64,000 nucleotides of DNA from Symbiodinium microadriaticum (Eukaryota; Sar; Dinophyceae; Suessiales; Symbiodiniaceae): the NCBI GenBank assembly GCA_001939145.1, contig LSRX01000666.1, positions 195,006 through 259,005 of the forward strand, in the 5' to 3' direction. Under the pieces are notes generated by a model. The model saw only the letters and a program-made list of their open reading frames with translations, was not told the origin of the DNA and made no database searches. The position numbers and the translations under genes are program-made. Positions 11,361-24,540 of this stretch are shown piece after piece; the first letter of the stretch is position 1; every line of letters begins with the position of its first letter.

Positions 11361-13450
11361 CATTCTAGTATGATCCAATGCTAAGCCAGGCCAAGGGAAG
11401 TTTCAGGTTGGGCATGGGTTTGTACTATTGAAGCAAGTCATCGCGACGTTGCGGCCCATGAGTTGCATGCCTGCTTGTTGACGAGTGCATATCGGTGTGC
11501 AGGCATTCTGAGCGGCTGGCACTACTGTGCATCCTTCGCCGTGAGCTAACCACGGAAGTAATATCGCCACGGAAAAAACTTGTGAAGGAGGAAATGGCGA
11601 AGTCTAGAGTGCATTGCTCAGAGATGGTGCGCAACATAGGGTATTTGCAACACTGCAGCACAGCTTTAGTCTTTCGGTCAGGTTTGGCAAGGACTGACCA
11701 GACACATTAGGGCTTTCATGTCTTTCACACCCCCAACGTCTTTTTTTCGAAAAGAATCTTCGGCCAGGGGCAGATGTCATTGGTCAGCTACGCTTTCCTT
11801 ATGCTCAAACGATCACGACCAGCATGGGTCATCAGTCTCCAGCTAACCAAGGAAACCCCAGATGTGACGGCACACTGCAGCAGTAAACAGCAAAGTTTGG
11901 TAAACGCACACGTTTGAAAGACATGTGCGTAGGTGCGTTTGCTGCATGATGCCATGCTGCGGTTTGCCATCCTGAGATGCAGACTTTAATCTGGGAGCCT
12001 CCTACACCGCGATCCCCAAATTTTCCTAGGCGGCACACTCAGTCGGGCAATGCCAGAGCATACCTCCCATGGCCTCCCTCCGGGGAATTCGTGTTTCTGA
12101 GGCCTCGGCGAGTGGAGCACTCTCGGCCGGCTGCAAAAGCCGCAGCATGCAGCTCTGGCTCAATAACGTCGATCATTAGTGGCTCACCTCCAGCCCCAGG
12201 AGGCCTTATACGACGTGCAGGCTGCTAAAGTTGACCTGCGAAACAAAGAGCTAAACTCAAGACAGGACTAGCTGAATGGCTGGAAGGACACAGTCCTAGC
12301 CTGCAAGAGATGCTGATAGGACGATCCTCATACTAGTATGCCAGAGCCTGAGCTGCTAATCGTTCTGATCGGGAATATGAAATCATAGAGCGTTCTCCCT
12401 TACCCCCAACAGGAGGTTGGAAGCAGTGCGAACCCAAAATGAATTGAGACTTGAACCCACACTTGAACCTACCATCCTCCGACACCGGCCATGTTCAGGA
12501 TTTATGGGTGTTTGTGGTGGTGGCGAAAGTAAGGGTTAAGCACGACCCACAACAGAATCACATTAGATGGTTATGTTGGAAGTGAACACTGTCCGGTTCT
12601 TCTGCATGTCGCGAATAGTAACGTCTCCTGGGCTGAGCATGAACACGAGCGGAGAAGATCGAGTTCTAAAAGCGACAGATGAAGCTTGCATCAATGTCGT
12701 GAATGGCTTCGACAGCAAAACCGAGGCATAGCAATCGCTGCGCTGTCACATTGCGCGACTTTCACGTGCTTCGGAAAGCAAGGACGACGAAGATTGAAGC
12801 AGGCTATGCACGAGACAGTACTGCATGGAATTGACTTACCGCATATATCAAGTCGGCCGGTAGCACGGACTTGCATTGCTGCCTGCGATCGCCTCGCTTT
12901 GATGTGGCAGGCTCGTGTCCAGCGACATGTTCGGGAGATGGCACCTGATGTCGAGCGCTGGTCTCTAGCTTCGCAGGGCACACCTCGACCAGAGGACACT
13001 CCCGAGTTGTCCAAAGCTTATATGTTTGCCAACCTTTGCTAATCTCCATGTTTGCAGGATGACCCTGATGGACAAGTAATGGCCGAGGCCGCCTGTATCT
13101 TTTGCCCATGGTGCATATGCACACTGGCCGTTAGCGATTCTTTCTGTGACACAAGGTCACGCGCCTGTGGGAAGGTTTAGAACCGAAGCTGATGTACTTG
13201 CTGGTTCCTTAGCAGCCCGCCCTGGCGGCGATTTTTGCTGCCCTTAACCTCATTGCTGCAGTCGACCAATCCTTACCTCGAAGGGTTGTGCCGAGCCCGA
13301 GGCCCAGAGAAGACCGTCTTCGTGCTCTCTCAGCACTTTGTGTTGCAGCGTGGCGTAGCTCAAACAGTGTCAGACAGATATTACTTTTGAAACGGAGTCC
13401 CAGAAATGCATGCCGCACAACTTGGCATACTGTGGCTATAGACGTCAACC
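11361..13450. other. unannotated region upstream of RSH
   Basis: It should contain the 5' exons of the RSH gene if that gene is complete. The best candidate is the open frame 12686-13042 (118 codons, + strand), which holds no motif I can name. No promoter elements are recognisable. Confidence 0.4.
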
Positions 13451-13454
13451 AGAA

Positions 13455-16400
13455 TACAAGCTGAGGCTGGCACATCATGGGCAGATGAGGAAGTCTGGAG
13501 AGCCTTACATTGTGCACCCCGTGGCTGTAGCAGCTCGATCACAGTGGCATCTTGCGCAACTTGCTGTTTGTCACGAAGCTCTGAGGCAGAGCTTCTTGCT
13601 TTGTTGAAGGCACGGCACTAGAACATGGCTCCTGCTTCAGATTCTTGCCTCTGGTCTCTTCTGACATTTGCGGGCTGGGTACTGCATTCCTAGAATACGA
13701 GGATGAGGGTGTTGGGGCTCGTCTGTGACAAGGCAAGAGCTCCCGCATCCGAGACCGCTTTTCGTCAGGTGCAGGTGGATGTCATCGTTGGCGGCTTGCT
13801 CTTGGACTGCACAAGTCCAGCAGGCTCAGCGTTTGGCCCGAACCTCCAAAATCTGTGAGATGTTGCGACCATGCTTGGTTCAGGTAAATGTTTAGCTTTT
13901 GCAAAGCATTAAAGCATCGGGCGTTGGAGCCGCCTGCAGCTGCAAGCACTTCTTTCGGTTCTCGCGCTTTATCACGGACAGATCTTTGGTCAACTGCACC
14001 ATCGGGCCGGAAGGCAGCATGCTGTTCTGCGATGTGTGGCTGTGGCTCTGTGTGTTGGAAACCAGAAATCTACTGCTAATGCTAATGACGGCGGTCTAGA
14101 AGAGAAGGAGAGACAGGGGCATCGAGAAGCTTTGCCCCCGATGCCAAACGAAGACGATGTGGTTTTCTGCTGCAGTTGTATCGGATCCTTCGGATGGCTG
14201 GAAGGGATGATCACAACAACTTCAGGCCCTCTTCTTGATTGAAACCAGGTGTTCAGGCAATGTTCGATTCCACGTGAGCCTGCTGCATTCTCACAAATTT
14301 GACTCCGGACAAATTCAGGGTCACAAGAACTCCTTTGGTGTCGCAGATGCAACAGTTAAGCCTCTGCCAATTTAGGAAGATTCCACACTTCGAGATTGGA
14401 TTCCAGCATGCAGTATACTGCAGATGGCCGTGGTTTCGACTCGTGTCTCCCATACCGAGGCTCCATGACACAGTCGAAGACAATCCTACCATTCACTTTG
14501 AGGATTTGGAGGAAATCTTTGGGCCCGATGTCCGCCGCACCCAGCATACACTAGAATGCCTGGACCGGTTGCTCCGACTCCTTTTTAGACCGTGTACGGC
14601 TTACTGCGCTAAGGTATTGTTGAAGGAGAGACCAAAGCCTCCAAGCGAACGGCATTGGGCGGGCGTGGCAATTGGAGCAGACGTTACACGTCTTTGTCGG
14701 GTGCCTACCCATTGCTAAGTGACGCCGTCATTACTCCAATGCACCGACCCTGCACTCGCGGGGTGCAGTTAGCAATGACGATTAACACCGAGGTTTAGCA
14801 TCTTCTTTGGCAAGCAGACGCCTTCATCAACGTCCGATGATGTGAGTAAGGCCCGTGAACAAGCAGAAAACCTGAGGGACCAGCCCTCAGCTTCAGACTT
14901 GTTGTTTCCCAAGCCGCCTTCTCTGCCATCAGAGAGTTCAGCATGTGGATGCATCGTCGGCCGCATGCTGTCAATCGAGTCGTAAGTCTCTCGAATACTT
15001 CTCGTTGATGAAGCTACTGCAAGGACATGTTCTTAGCCATGGCTGATGATTATCGGGTGATCCTGGTAAAGCTTGCGGCTGGCGCCCGAGTAAAATAGCA
15101 TGCCTAAGAGCGCCTGCAACATTGAAGTTGACAATTCAGGATCGCTTGCACAACATGCGCACGCTCCAGTTCATGTGTCTTGGCTATGTGTATTGCAATA
15201 TGTCGTTCAGGCTCGGCACCTGACTGCATCTACTGTTAGTACTGAAGTAGAGGTACAGAGGGAGAACCAGAAGCCTTTTTGATGAATTCGGCGTTTTCTC
15301 CTACGACACAGGATCACGTGCAGTTGAACAGAGGTAGGGAGATGCAGTTCGTAAAGCAGTACCTGAAGACCTTCGGATTGACGGTAGCGTATGGTGGCGT
15401 ACAGAAGCTCACAGCAATTCGGGTTGGGTTTTCTCGCTTCGTTCCTTCGACGCCAGCGGTTATGTACATGCTGGACAGTACAGTACGTAGAGGCAAAGGC
15501 CAGCCATGAAGGAGGACGTTTTGTTGAGCTTGCACGAGCGGTAGGAGGCCCTGGAATGCCCCGGAGCTCTGTCCTTGGCCTGTTTGGCTGCCGTGGGGCG
15601 GAAAGGAGAGTGTTGACGATCTAGGGGGCGGGCAGTGTGCGCGAAGCGCCGTGGTGCGCTCGTGAGGGACCGAGGGTGAGCCTCTTTCAAGACCGTCAAG
15701 CAAGCAAGCAAGCAAGCAGTATCCACCTGGAATACAAACAAAGAAGAGTCGAGGGGAGCACGAGTGGCGAGCGGGATCTTATAACAGTTGAAGCGGGATC
15801 GCTGGGGATGCAGGCAGTGCGAGCCTTCTTGTCCCATCGATAGATTCTGAGGCCGGAGCGCAAGCGCAAGACCATCGCAGCAGAAACTCTGGCAGCTTCC
15901 CTGCATCGTTTCCACTGTAAAGCTGCCGGCATGTCCTGGCATCTCCTCTCAGACTCCTCTCTCGACCTTTCGCTCTCTCTCCCTCTCTCGGGGTCTCTCT
16001 GCTACAGGTAGTGTTTGCACAGTTGGCACACCGGCTGGGTGTCTGGCTGTTCAAAACCGAGCTGGAGGATTTGCCTTCACCTCAGTTCAAAGTTGTTGAA
16101 AAAATGAGACGGTCAGGTTTGCTGAGCTCCTGAGCAGGTCTTTCAAGCACCTGTACCCTACAGCCTCTCGTTCAACGGTCCAGAAAGCGCGGAAGATGTT
16201 AATTGAAGACTGCGTTGCTTCGAAAAAGAGCATTCGGCAGAAAGTCGTTCTGCTGCGGGATAAGCCGAGGAGTTTCATCGACTCAACAATCTTCTGAGCA
16301 TGCGGCGGGCACAGCCACTTAGCTCACGAAAGCAATTGGCCAAGATCGCTTCGTGCATACAGGTATGCTGCAACGCTGGTTCTGGCGATGTCTTCGCTGC

Positions 16401-19400
16401 TAAGGTACACATCCACTCTCGCCGCAGCCACGCACGATTTTTCTGAGATCCTCAGGTGGGTCTGAATGAAGCGAAAGCGTAGCCCAAGCAGCTACTGAAT
16501 CTTCGGAAAATATGACCGAAGCTCCTCTAAGGCAAGATGAGACCCTCACAAGACACAACATCAAGCTGGAGATCACGGGAAGAGAGAAGCGTGGACGAAG
16601 AGGACCTAGCAAGCTCAACCATCGCAGCTGAAACTTTATCAACCAAGGAAGGGAATGTATTCTCTGTGGGAGAAAATGCGCAGAAAGACAAAATATCAAA
16701 ACAACATCGCCCCTTGACTGAGACATTTGTGCATGCACAAGACAGGCCTTGGCCTCAGTGTACTTGATACTCAGGACAATATTGACGACATCATTGCATT
16801 GCGAGTTGTTCTTGACATTGACCGCTTCGAGGGGGAAGGTGACGAAGAGTTCGCCAAGCGAGGCGCAGGTTTCTGCTACCATGCCCTGACATTGATGCGG
16901 AAGCTTCCCAACTGGACCGGCGCCTTCGGCTGCATCCGACGGCTTAAGACGAGGCCATTATGAATGCCCTACCGGCTTGGTGTACACCTGCATTTCTTCT
17001 TGATGGCTTTGTCGCATCCAAGGCGGCGACAGTCTGAAAAATTACATCGCTTTCCCGAAACCAAATGGTGCGGGTTTCAGATCGCTTGCTTTTGCAATAT
17101 GTATGTCTGTCTCGGAGTTCGACTAAACCTTTGCGACTGAACAGGTTATCAGTCATTGCATGCGACCTTCGTCCATGACGATGCACCAGTGCCATTGGAA
17201 ATACAGATTCGAACCAGACAGATGCATGAAGTCGCTGAGTCAGAGCCTCAGCTGCCTCTTCAATGCAAAGACGGCGAACTGTAGCATCTTTCGTCAGCAC
17301 GGGGAAGGGCTAAATTCCCTAAGTTTGCTCGCCAAGAGTATCTAATCAAGATTATGCGAACTCTACCTCCCAGGTCGTTGAGTAGTGGTTGCAGACACAC
17401 TTCTTGCCCCGGCAATAAGATAGAGTTGAATAAGCAGTTCCCGTGCAGTCCCGTCCACAAATCAGCACAGCTTTTGGAAGGTCGGGTCGTGTGAAGGAGC
17501 CTTGTGTCTGGCCCCACTCATGGACAAAGCCTAGGTACGGCATGGCAGCACATTGGACTTACAAAGACGAGCTGCGCGGCGACGGAGAGCAACACAAGAG
17601 CATGCCTTGGATCGTGTCGCATGCGGGCAGTTGCATGCGAAAAGAGACCGTCCTGTTTTCTGTACTCATGTCAGGTCCAAGATGCTCAGCCGACGAGTTG
17701 CGTGGCTAGAGTCGCTCGCAGACAAGGCACCTGTGACCAAAGCTTGCTACTGACTGCAACTTTTGGTCGCAGCAGACCTTTCAGCTGTTGCGAAGGCAGA
17801 GGGTGGATAGCAGCAGAGAAGTTGTTCCTGCTGTGAGGATGGAGACTTGCGAACTGATGCGCAGCAATTCGTGGAAGAGGCGCAGCACTACAACTCAATC
17901 TGCTCGTGCCAATACGCATGTTGTGCTCTCGTACCGGGGCAGGTTTTGCGAGATGAGCTTGGCAGAAGGCATGCACCGAGCGAGTTACTGGGTCCTAGGG
18001 CTATGCCGTGTCGCCTCGGTCGACAGCATCCAACATCACGGAAAACAAGTGCATCGGCATCGGGGAAAGCACTCGCATGTGTTTGCATGTGTGTGGAACT
18101 GCGACCACTCCCGGCAATGTGCGCTTGTGTCAACGTGTCAGACCTATAGTTGCGCAACTTTGCCTGCAAGAACGCGCATCCTCCTGCACTGCTTCGCCCC
18201 GTGCTTTCTAGTTGTTTGACAAGCCCCCTGCACGTGAAAGAGTTCTCCACAGAGTGTTGCGGATTCTTCATAATCGCCCGTTGCTCTCGAGGAGTGTGCC
18301 ACACAAGCCCAAGAAGTAGAGGACAGACGTGAACAGCTACAATGCGATCTTGAGCGAGCCCGAATGTGCTCTCTGCAAATGCTTGTCGGTGTCATGGGCA
18401 CAGATGAGGGCGGCGGATAAATGGAAGCACCCGGATCTAAGTCAAAGCAGAGACAGAATACTACAACCCAGAATTTTGGACCTTCTGTGGCATCCTGTTG
18501 AACATGCCCATGTTGAACAACCACCTGCATGAGCAGCCACGGTGCTACAATGCAAGCTGACCGCGTGCCTCAAGCCAAGTGTGGACATCCATGACCAAAG
18601 CCATTTCACCGCCGAATCATGGTGCGCGCCTACTGCAACACATGACTAGAAAAAGAGAGATGTTGGAAGTACACAGTCAAAAAGCACGAGTCAAGGGGAC
18701 GTCGAAGCCAGGCAAGGGCCCTCAGGGCAGATGCAATCTGAAGAGCCAATCCCAAATTGGTACGTCCTGTCCAGGATTGCTGCCTAGGCATGCTGCCAGG
18801 TTCGCATAGAAGCCTAGTCAGGGCAGGAAAGTTTGGGATGCGCGTGACCTCCCTCACTCGAACCCATTCTGGGCGTTTGCGTGGGCTGCAATCCGGAGCC
18901 CGTCCCACGCTGCAAGCATGCATGATTGCCTAGACAAACGGAACATGTAATTAGCCGACTTGTGGCGAGGTGTTTCATATTCTTGAGAGACGGAACCATC
19001 CTGAATCTCTCCAGTGCCTCGGCTTTCAATCCGCACTCGCACGCAAGCAGTGTTTATTCTCCAAGTAGTGTCAGGGTATCACGACGAGGTTCTGTCAGGA
19101 AAACATAGGGTTTGATCGCGTCAATTGCGTGTGGGTTCTCTCCAAGTTTCGAGAGCAGGGCGACAATCCTCCCAGCTTTAAGGCTCCTTGGTGTCTCGAG
19201 GTAGGTTCGTCTTAGCCAGGTGGGAGGCAAAAAGGGGCTAAGGATGTGGCTCCTGCCGCACTAACTTGGATAGTTTGCCTGCGACGCACGTGCGCCCCCT
19301 TCTCGCCACATTGCAGCACTGCATTTTCTGGAGTGCCAAACGCGCTCCTTGAGGTGTCTTGGGAAGAGGTGCTCCTTGAGTATGTAGGGCTTGGATTGCT

Positions 19401-19740
19401 AGGTGCTCTTTCACTGTTTGGGGCCTACGCTTACACCGGCAGAATACGTAGAAGGCTCACCGCACGGCTCGCAGCCAAGGAGGCTGCACCGCGCTGGATG
19501 CGGCGTTCAAGATTCACTCTGAGGCACGGCACATCAAATCAGTGCGGCTCTGAGGTAAGCAGGAAGCTCTGCCCAGGTTGGGCTGCACATGGTGCATGCC
19601 GTGATCAACGACAAGGAGGCTGAGTCATAGGTGGAGTTCGACATTCGAAGTAAATGCAGGTAAAAGGCTAAAGCAAGCCCTGACCAGGTACCTCCATTTT
19701 ATCAGCTCCAGAATGGTGATCGTGCCTTACTGTTGCAAGC
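13455..19740 (+). CDS. rsh: RelA/SpoT homolog (RSH), bifunctional (p)ppGpp synthetase/hydrolase, multi-exon
   Basis: RSH enzymes make (p)ppGpp from ATP and GTP/GDP and hydrolyse it; in algae and plants they usually act in plastids. Exons recognised, in family order: 13455-13529 (GQMRKSGEPYIVHPVAVA), 13775-13797, 14460-about 14538 (LLHDTVED...FGPDV), about 14821-14877 (AENLR), 15024-15077 (AMADDYRVILVKLA), 15140-15168 (DRLHNMRTL), 15852-15891 (KRKTIAAETL), 16008-16072 (AQLAHRLGVW...TELEDL), 16138-about 16250 (SFKHLYP), about 16532-16594 (ITGREK), 16648-16687 (MYSLWEKMRRK), 16775-about 16921 (DDIIALRVV...GFCYHAL), about 17033-17067 (NYIAFPKPNG), 17145-17238 (YQSLHATF...LEIQIRTRQMHEVAE), 17535-17570 (YGMAAHWTYKDE), about 17826-17990 (QQFVEEAQHY, RGQVLRDEL), 19589-19621 (INDKEA), 19689-19740 (YQLQNGDRA). 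The hydrolase HD, ED and LADRLHN residues and the synthetase GRxK, NGYQSLH and EIQIRT residues are all present, followed by a split TGS domain, so both activities look intact. Where junctions could be fixed, donors are six GC, three GT and one GA. KNYIA replaces the usual KDYIA. The segment around 17.93 kb needs a frame change. The 5' end, the EGVTKL segment and any part beyond TGS were not found. Confidence 0.93.
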
Positions 19741-20780
19741 ACTCGTTCGTTCTTTTTGGGTGCTTAAACATGGCTGGTTGAAGAAGTCCGGCTAGCGGTG
19801 TATCTAAAATCTAGAAGCAACGGGTCGGTGTCTTTGCAGTGGAGCTAGCACTTCTTAATCCTTTATGGCACTGTCTCCGACAGTCAAAGCTAAGTTCTCG
19901 TTTCCAAGAAGGTGCATAGAGAGGTCTGGCCATCAGAGAACGGTTTTCGGGCTGGCCTGTCACCTCCTGTTTCCGAAGGTGTCAACATCGTCACCTCGGA
20001 AGAAGCAGTTCCCCAGAGAGAGTGGTGTCGCGGCAGCAGCGTAAATCGCATCGGAGATTGCTGGAGGACGTTTGCACAAGTGAACTGAATCTAGACTTGA
20101 TGACTCCATTATCGAAGGCTGGCATATGCATTTCTCCGGTCTACCCGCAACAAGCTTGCCGCCTACTTCAGAAGGACGAAGAAGGACCGACAGTTGGCTT
20201 GGCTTGTGTGTGCATGTAGGAGTTCGCTCCAGAGCATGCATCTCGCAGGACAAAGAACGTGCAGTGGATTTTGCTGCAGCTGTGGCGACAGCAGCAACTG
20301 CAGCAGCTGCACTACCCCTTGTACATTAATGGAACGAGCCGAATCGTGACAGCCCGCGAAGCACTGCTCGGTGCCCTGGGTTCTACGTCGAATGCATGAA
20401 AGGCTTCTGAGCTGCCTCGCCACTAAGATCCCGAAGTTTCACCCATCGCCACGAGCGACATTTACTTTTTACATCTTGTTGCGTTTTTTACGCACCACCC
20501 ATCAAAGCAGGAAAGCCCGAAGTCCGGATGCTTGCCTGCACCGGCCTTTGTAAGACTGTGCATTATGTGCTTAATTTCAACCCCGCAGGAAAAAGGCGAA
20601 GTGAATGCCGCTCCCAGCCCCCGCAGTCACATAACGAAGGGCGTGGGCCGTCCCGAAAGGTTGCCCCAAGAGCGTTGTCAGCTCGAGATTGGTAAATGGC
20701 ATCCTCAGTGCCAGATTATTGTCCCAAACAGCTTATTGTCCCAAACACTTCATGCAACAGCATGCTGAAGCCGAGGCTAG
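19741..20780. other. unannotated region between RSH and AT-rich island
   Basis: May hold 3' RSH exons. No motif recognised after QLQNGDRA. Base composition is normal until about 20780, where it changes abruptly. Confidence 0.4.
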
Positions 20781-23700
20781 AATCTAAAAGATATTAAAGA
20801 AAATTTTAGAAGCAATACATATGATTTCTAGTAATTTAGACTATTCTTTATTATGAAATTCCCTGTCCCACTATACAATAAACTCACATCAATTTATATC
20901 TTTGATATTTAATAAAAATATAATATCTCATGAAAAACAGAACAAGCTTTTTTATTTGCTGTCATCGTAATTAACGAAACAAAATTTAAAAATATATTTA
21001 ATCTATCGATTTTTTAATTTATATATCTCTTTATCGATTTATTTCGAAATATTCTCTTATTTTTCTTTATGATATTATCTGATGCCCTACGATATGATAT
21101 TCGCCTTATCTTATAAAAGCTATATAAATTTAGAAGCTGAATTCTATTTAATAATTAAATAACAAATAATAATCTATCTATTAACTAATATTCTTTATGA
21201 GATATTTTCATTCTATAAATTTTATCTATTATATTTATATATTGAATTTTTTCTTTATATTTATTCTTCGATATATTTCTTTGAATTTTTTATATTATAT
21301 ATTTTACTATTATATATATTTTTTTGTATTTTTCATATGTTTTATTTATTATACTACAGCAATTTTATTTTTACGAATTTCTTTTCTTTCTTATATATTC
21401 GTTCGCTTTTGCGTTACTTATTATTGTATTTTGATTGCTATTCATGATAATCTTTAGAATAGATTTTCGTTCGTATTTATATATTTCGTTTTATAATATT
21501 TATTTAGAATCGAAATGATATGATATATATAGTTTTCATTTTCTTCTACGATATTCTCTGTCCGATTTATTCTCGCTCGCTATTTTTTTTGCGAATAATT
21601 TGGTCTATATTCTCGTGATACTCCTCGATATATTCTCGCCTCCGTTAAAATTTGCATTTCTACGTGCCACGATATCTGATCGTACGATAATGAATTCTCG
21701 AAATATTCTATCATTCTAAGCATATAATATATTCGACATGCGTGGTATATATCGAATATATATTTAAAAAATAGAATATCGATACTTCTTGATATCTTTC
21801 AAAGTAGTCTAATTTTTATTTGATAAAATAAAAATAAGAATGGAATATATAATGAAATTATCCGAAAATAAATGGATTACGAAGAATTTAATATCTCTGA
21901 AAATAGAAATAATACGAAATTATATTATTATTGATTTCGTATCGAATATATAAATCTTAAAATTGCACGGAGATTTCTAGATATCATTAAAATATATCGT
22001 TGCAATTTGACGATAAATATTCGCGAATATATTAATAATTATGCAAAATATGATTAATTTTCATATTTTCGTATCGGAAGCTAATTATGCAAAAATCGGA
22101 AAGCGGTAGCAACATCTAATATTTTTTCCAATATATAAAGAAATCTGTATTTTTCTAATATGTTTTCTTTAAATAATTCTTTGATAATTCGAAGAAATAG
22201 AATTGAATATATAAATATATATATATTCTTTAATGTAACGGCGTCGTATTGGATGGTTCTGTTTTGTTGTACATATCTCTGGTCTTTATAATCTCGTCTT
22301 TTGGCGCGTTTCTTTTTGAAAGTGTCTTGAATGTTTATGTCGCGTAATTAAAATTTCGAAAATTTTGGTCTCGAGAATTTTTCCGATACCTTTAGGAAAT
22401 GTCGCGATACTAAAATTTTGATATTTTTTTCCAGGAGAAAAAATTCAATTTTCTATAAGATAATTTCGGAAATTTTCGATAGGCATGGAGGCGATCATAA
22501 AATTCCCGAAATTTAGGCGTCGGGAATATTTGCTAAAAATACGTCAGAGGGTAGCAAAAGGAAGTATATCAGGATTTGAGTGCCGAAATTTCAATGTCGC
22601 GAGATTTTCATCAAAAATATATCAAAACCTTAATAGAACGAACGATGTCATTCTCTCGGATTTTAAAAATATCAATAAATATCTCTCATATATTGCCGTA
22701 TCTATCTCCGAAATCATTTTTGACAAATACAAGCTATTCTTAATTATAAGATCAGAAAATATAGATAGCCATTATCTTATTAGATTCAAAGCATATATTC
22801 ATAAATATAATCATCAAAATATGACCGAATCTTTATGTATCTATTTATTTGTATATTCATCTATCTTAATATATCTATTTTATATATCTGTCTATCTATA
22901 TATCTATCTAATCTAGGGATCTATCGAATTAGGTATCTATCTATCTATAAATCTATCTACGGCAGAACCTATTTATATATATATATATCTATCTATCTAT
23001 CTTTTTCTTCTATCATATCTATCTAATCATCTATCTTTTTCTTCTATCATATCTATCTAATCATTTATTTATTTAATTATCTATCTATCTAATAATCTAT
23101 CTATCTATTTATCTATCTATTTATTTATTTATTCAGATCTATTTATTTTCTATATATCTCATTATATTCATTTGTTTATAATAATCTATTTGTTATAATC
23201 TATATTATTCTATCTATAGATTAATTATATCTATCTATCTAGATCTATATGTATCTATTACCTATTTATCCATTCTTCTCTGTCTCATAAAGATTCTTAT
23301 AATCAAATATTTCGATATCAATATTATATATATAATAATCTCTTTTCTTTATTGGAAATAAAGAGTTTCTTTTCATAAATATAAAAAATACATATATATA
23401 GATTTAATTATCTCATTCGAATCTATATATTTTTTCTATTTATATATTTCTAAAAAATGTATCGATTTTATAAATTTATCTATTTATTTAAATTCTAACC
23501 GATAATTTTCTATCGAAATTTTTCTTCTAATCTATATTCATTTCTATATTCGCGCTATTAACGCGAAATACCATTTGTACAACATATATCGTAAATCTCA
23601 AAATATTTCAATATAATATATAAATCTATATATTATATAAAAATATATCTTATTATCCGAATCTCAATTTATCGCTAACCTAGTGCCACAAGAATGGTTC

Positions 23701-24025
23701 ATTTTGCAACCTCAGACCCGCCTTATACCAAAGAGTAAAAATTATGCTCCAAAGATAATTATAACCACCTTATATAAAAATCTTAACGACTCTTTTAAGC
23801 AACCTCTCATATATAGATTAAAATCAAATTTATATTAATTGAAAATATATTCATTCAATATTGTCTATTTTCTCAATATATAGATAAAGAGAAAAATAGA
23901 ATATAAAGATATAATATAAATAAATATATATATATATATATAAATATAGATAGATAAATATATAGATACCTAAATAGGCAAATAGCTAAAATATTTATAT
24001 TAACCAAGATATATAATTTATTTCG
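20781..24025. other. AT-rich island of about 3.2 kb with sharp boundaries
   Basis: Composition falls abruptly from about half GC to a small fraction GC near 20781 and recovers equally abruptly near 24026. Both strands contain hydrophobic, low-complexity open frames of 86 and 143 codons (21197-21457 and 22485-22916) that I do not recognise. No rRNA, tRNA or dinoflagellate mitochondrial gene (cob, cox1, cox3) was recognised. CG dinucleotides are commoner than such composition predicts (many TCGA, ACGA and TCGT words), so the bias does not look like decay of methylated CpG. It could be an inserted organelle-like or foreign segment, a decayed microsatellite expansion, or a chimeric contig. Confidence 0.85.
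22840..23260. repeat. TCTA/GATA microsatellite and 34-bp tandem duplication
   Basis: Interrupted TCTA repeats run through the centre of the AT-rich island. Within them a 34-bp segment (CTATCTTTTTCTTCTATCAT followed by ATCTATCTAATCAT) occurs twice in tandem at about 22996-23063. Confidence 0.9.
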
Positions 24026-24239
24026 GTGATCAGAGATTCCCTCAGCGATTGCCTGTGTCCCTACCTCTTGACCCTCCCCAGTGACCCATATCCCTTAGCG
24101 AAGCCACTCCCCGCTCCTCCCCCCCGCCACCCTTACCTTGGGGAGGAGGGACTGGGACGAAAGCTAGGCAGAGCAACAGAACAGGCTTGCAAACACAGAG
24201 GACAGAATGAAGCAAGCAACGAAATCCTGTTTGAAGTCC

Positions 24240-24540
24240 CAACCCAGACAGCAAGCGATCATGAGCATCATCGGGACCCACATCGCAGCATACGGAGCCG
24301 ACAGGCAAGCATCATGAGCATCATCGGGGGCTCGTTTCTCCCGCCTGGACCGGTCTGAAACGCCACTTTCAGACACCCAAAAAGGACCCGTTGGCCCCAC
24401 GGCCAAATCCAGCTCCAGGTGGGGCCTGGCGCGGAAAAAGGGGCCAACCGCAGGAAGGAAGACCCCTTTGTTGCAACCCTCGTTTGATCAGAAACTCAGC
24501 TAGCCCGGTAGGCTAGCTTTCGTGACATCGGAGACTTGCT
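24240..24540 (+). repeat. dispersed GC-rich repeat, copy 1
   Basis: Contains GCAAGCATCATGAGCATC followed by ATCGGGG, CGTTTCTCC, a CCCAAAAAGG block and, at the end, AGCTTTCGTGAC. The same words in the same order and spacing occur at 33350-33680. This copy starts just inside the right edge of the AT-rich island. No terminal inverted repeats or target duplication could be defined. Confidence 0.65.

Noticed and set aside
22485..22916. 143-codon open frame in the AT-rich island
   Set aside because: No family resemblance; its second half is translated GATA microsatellite. Long frames are common by chance where stop-poor T-rich codons dominate.
20781..24025. Dinoflagellate mitochondrial DNA insertion (cob, cox1, cox3 or rRNA fragments)
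   Set aside because: Composition would fit, but no fragment of these genes was recognised in any frame.
24026..24358. 110-codon open frame at the right edge of the AT-rich island
   Set aside because: It reads through the dispersed repeat shared with 33350-33680 and has no protein resemblance.
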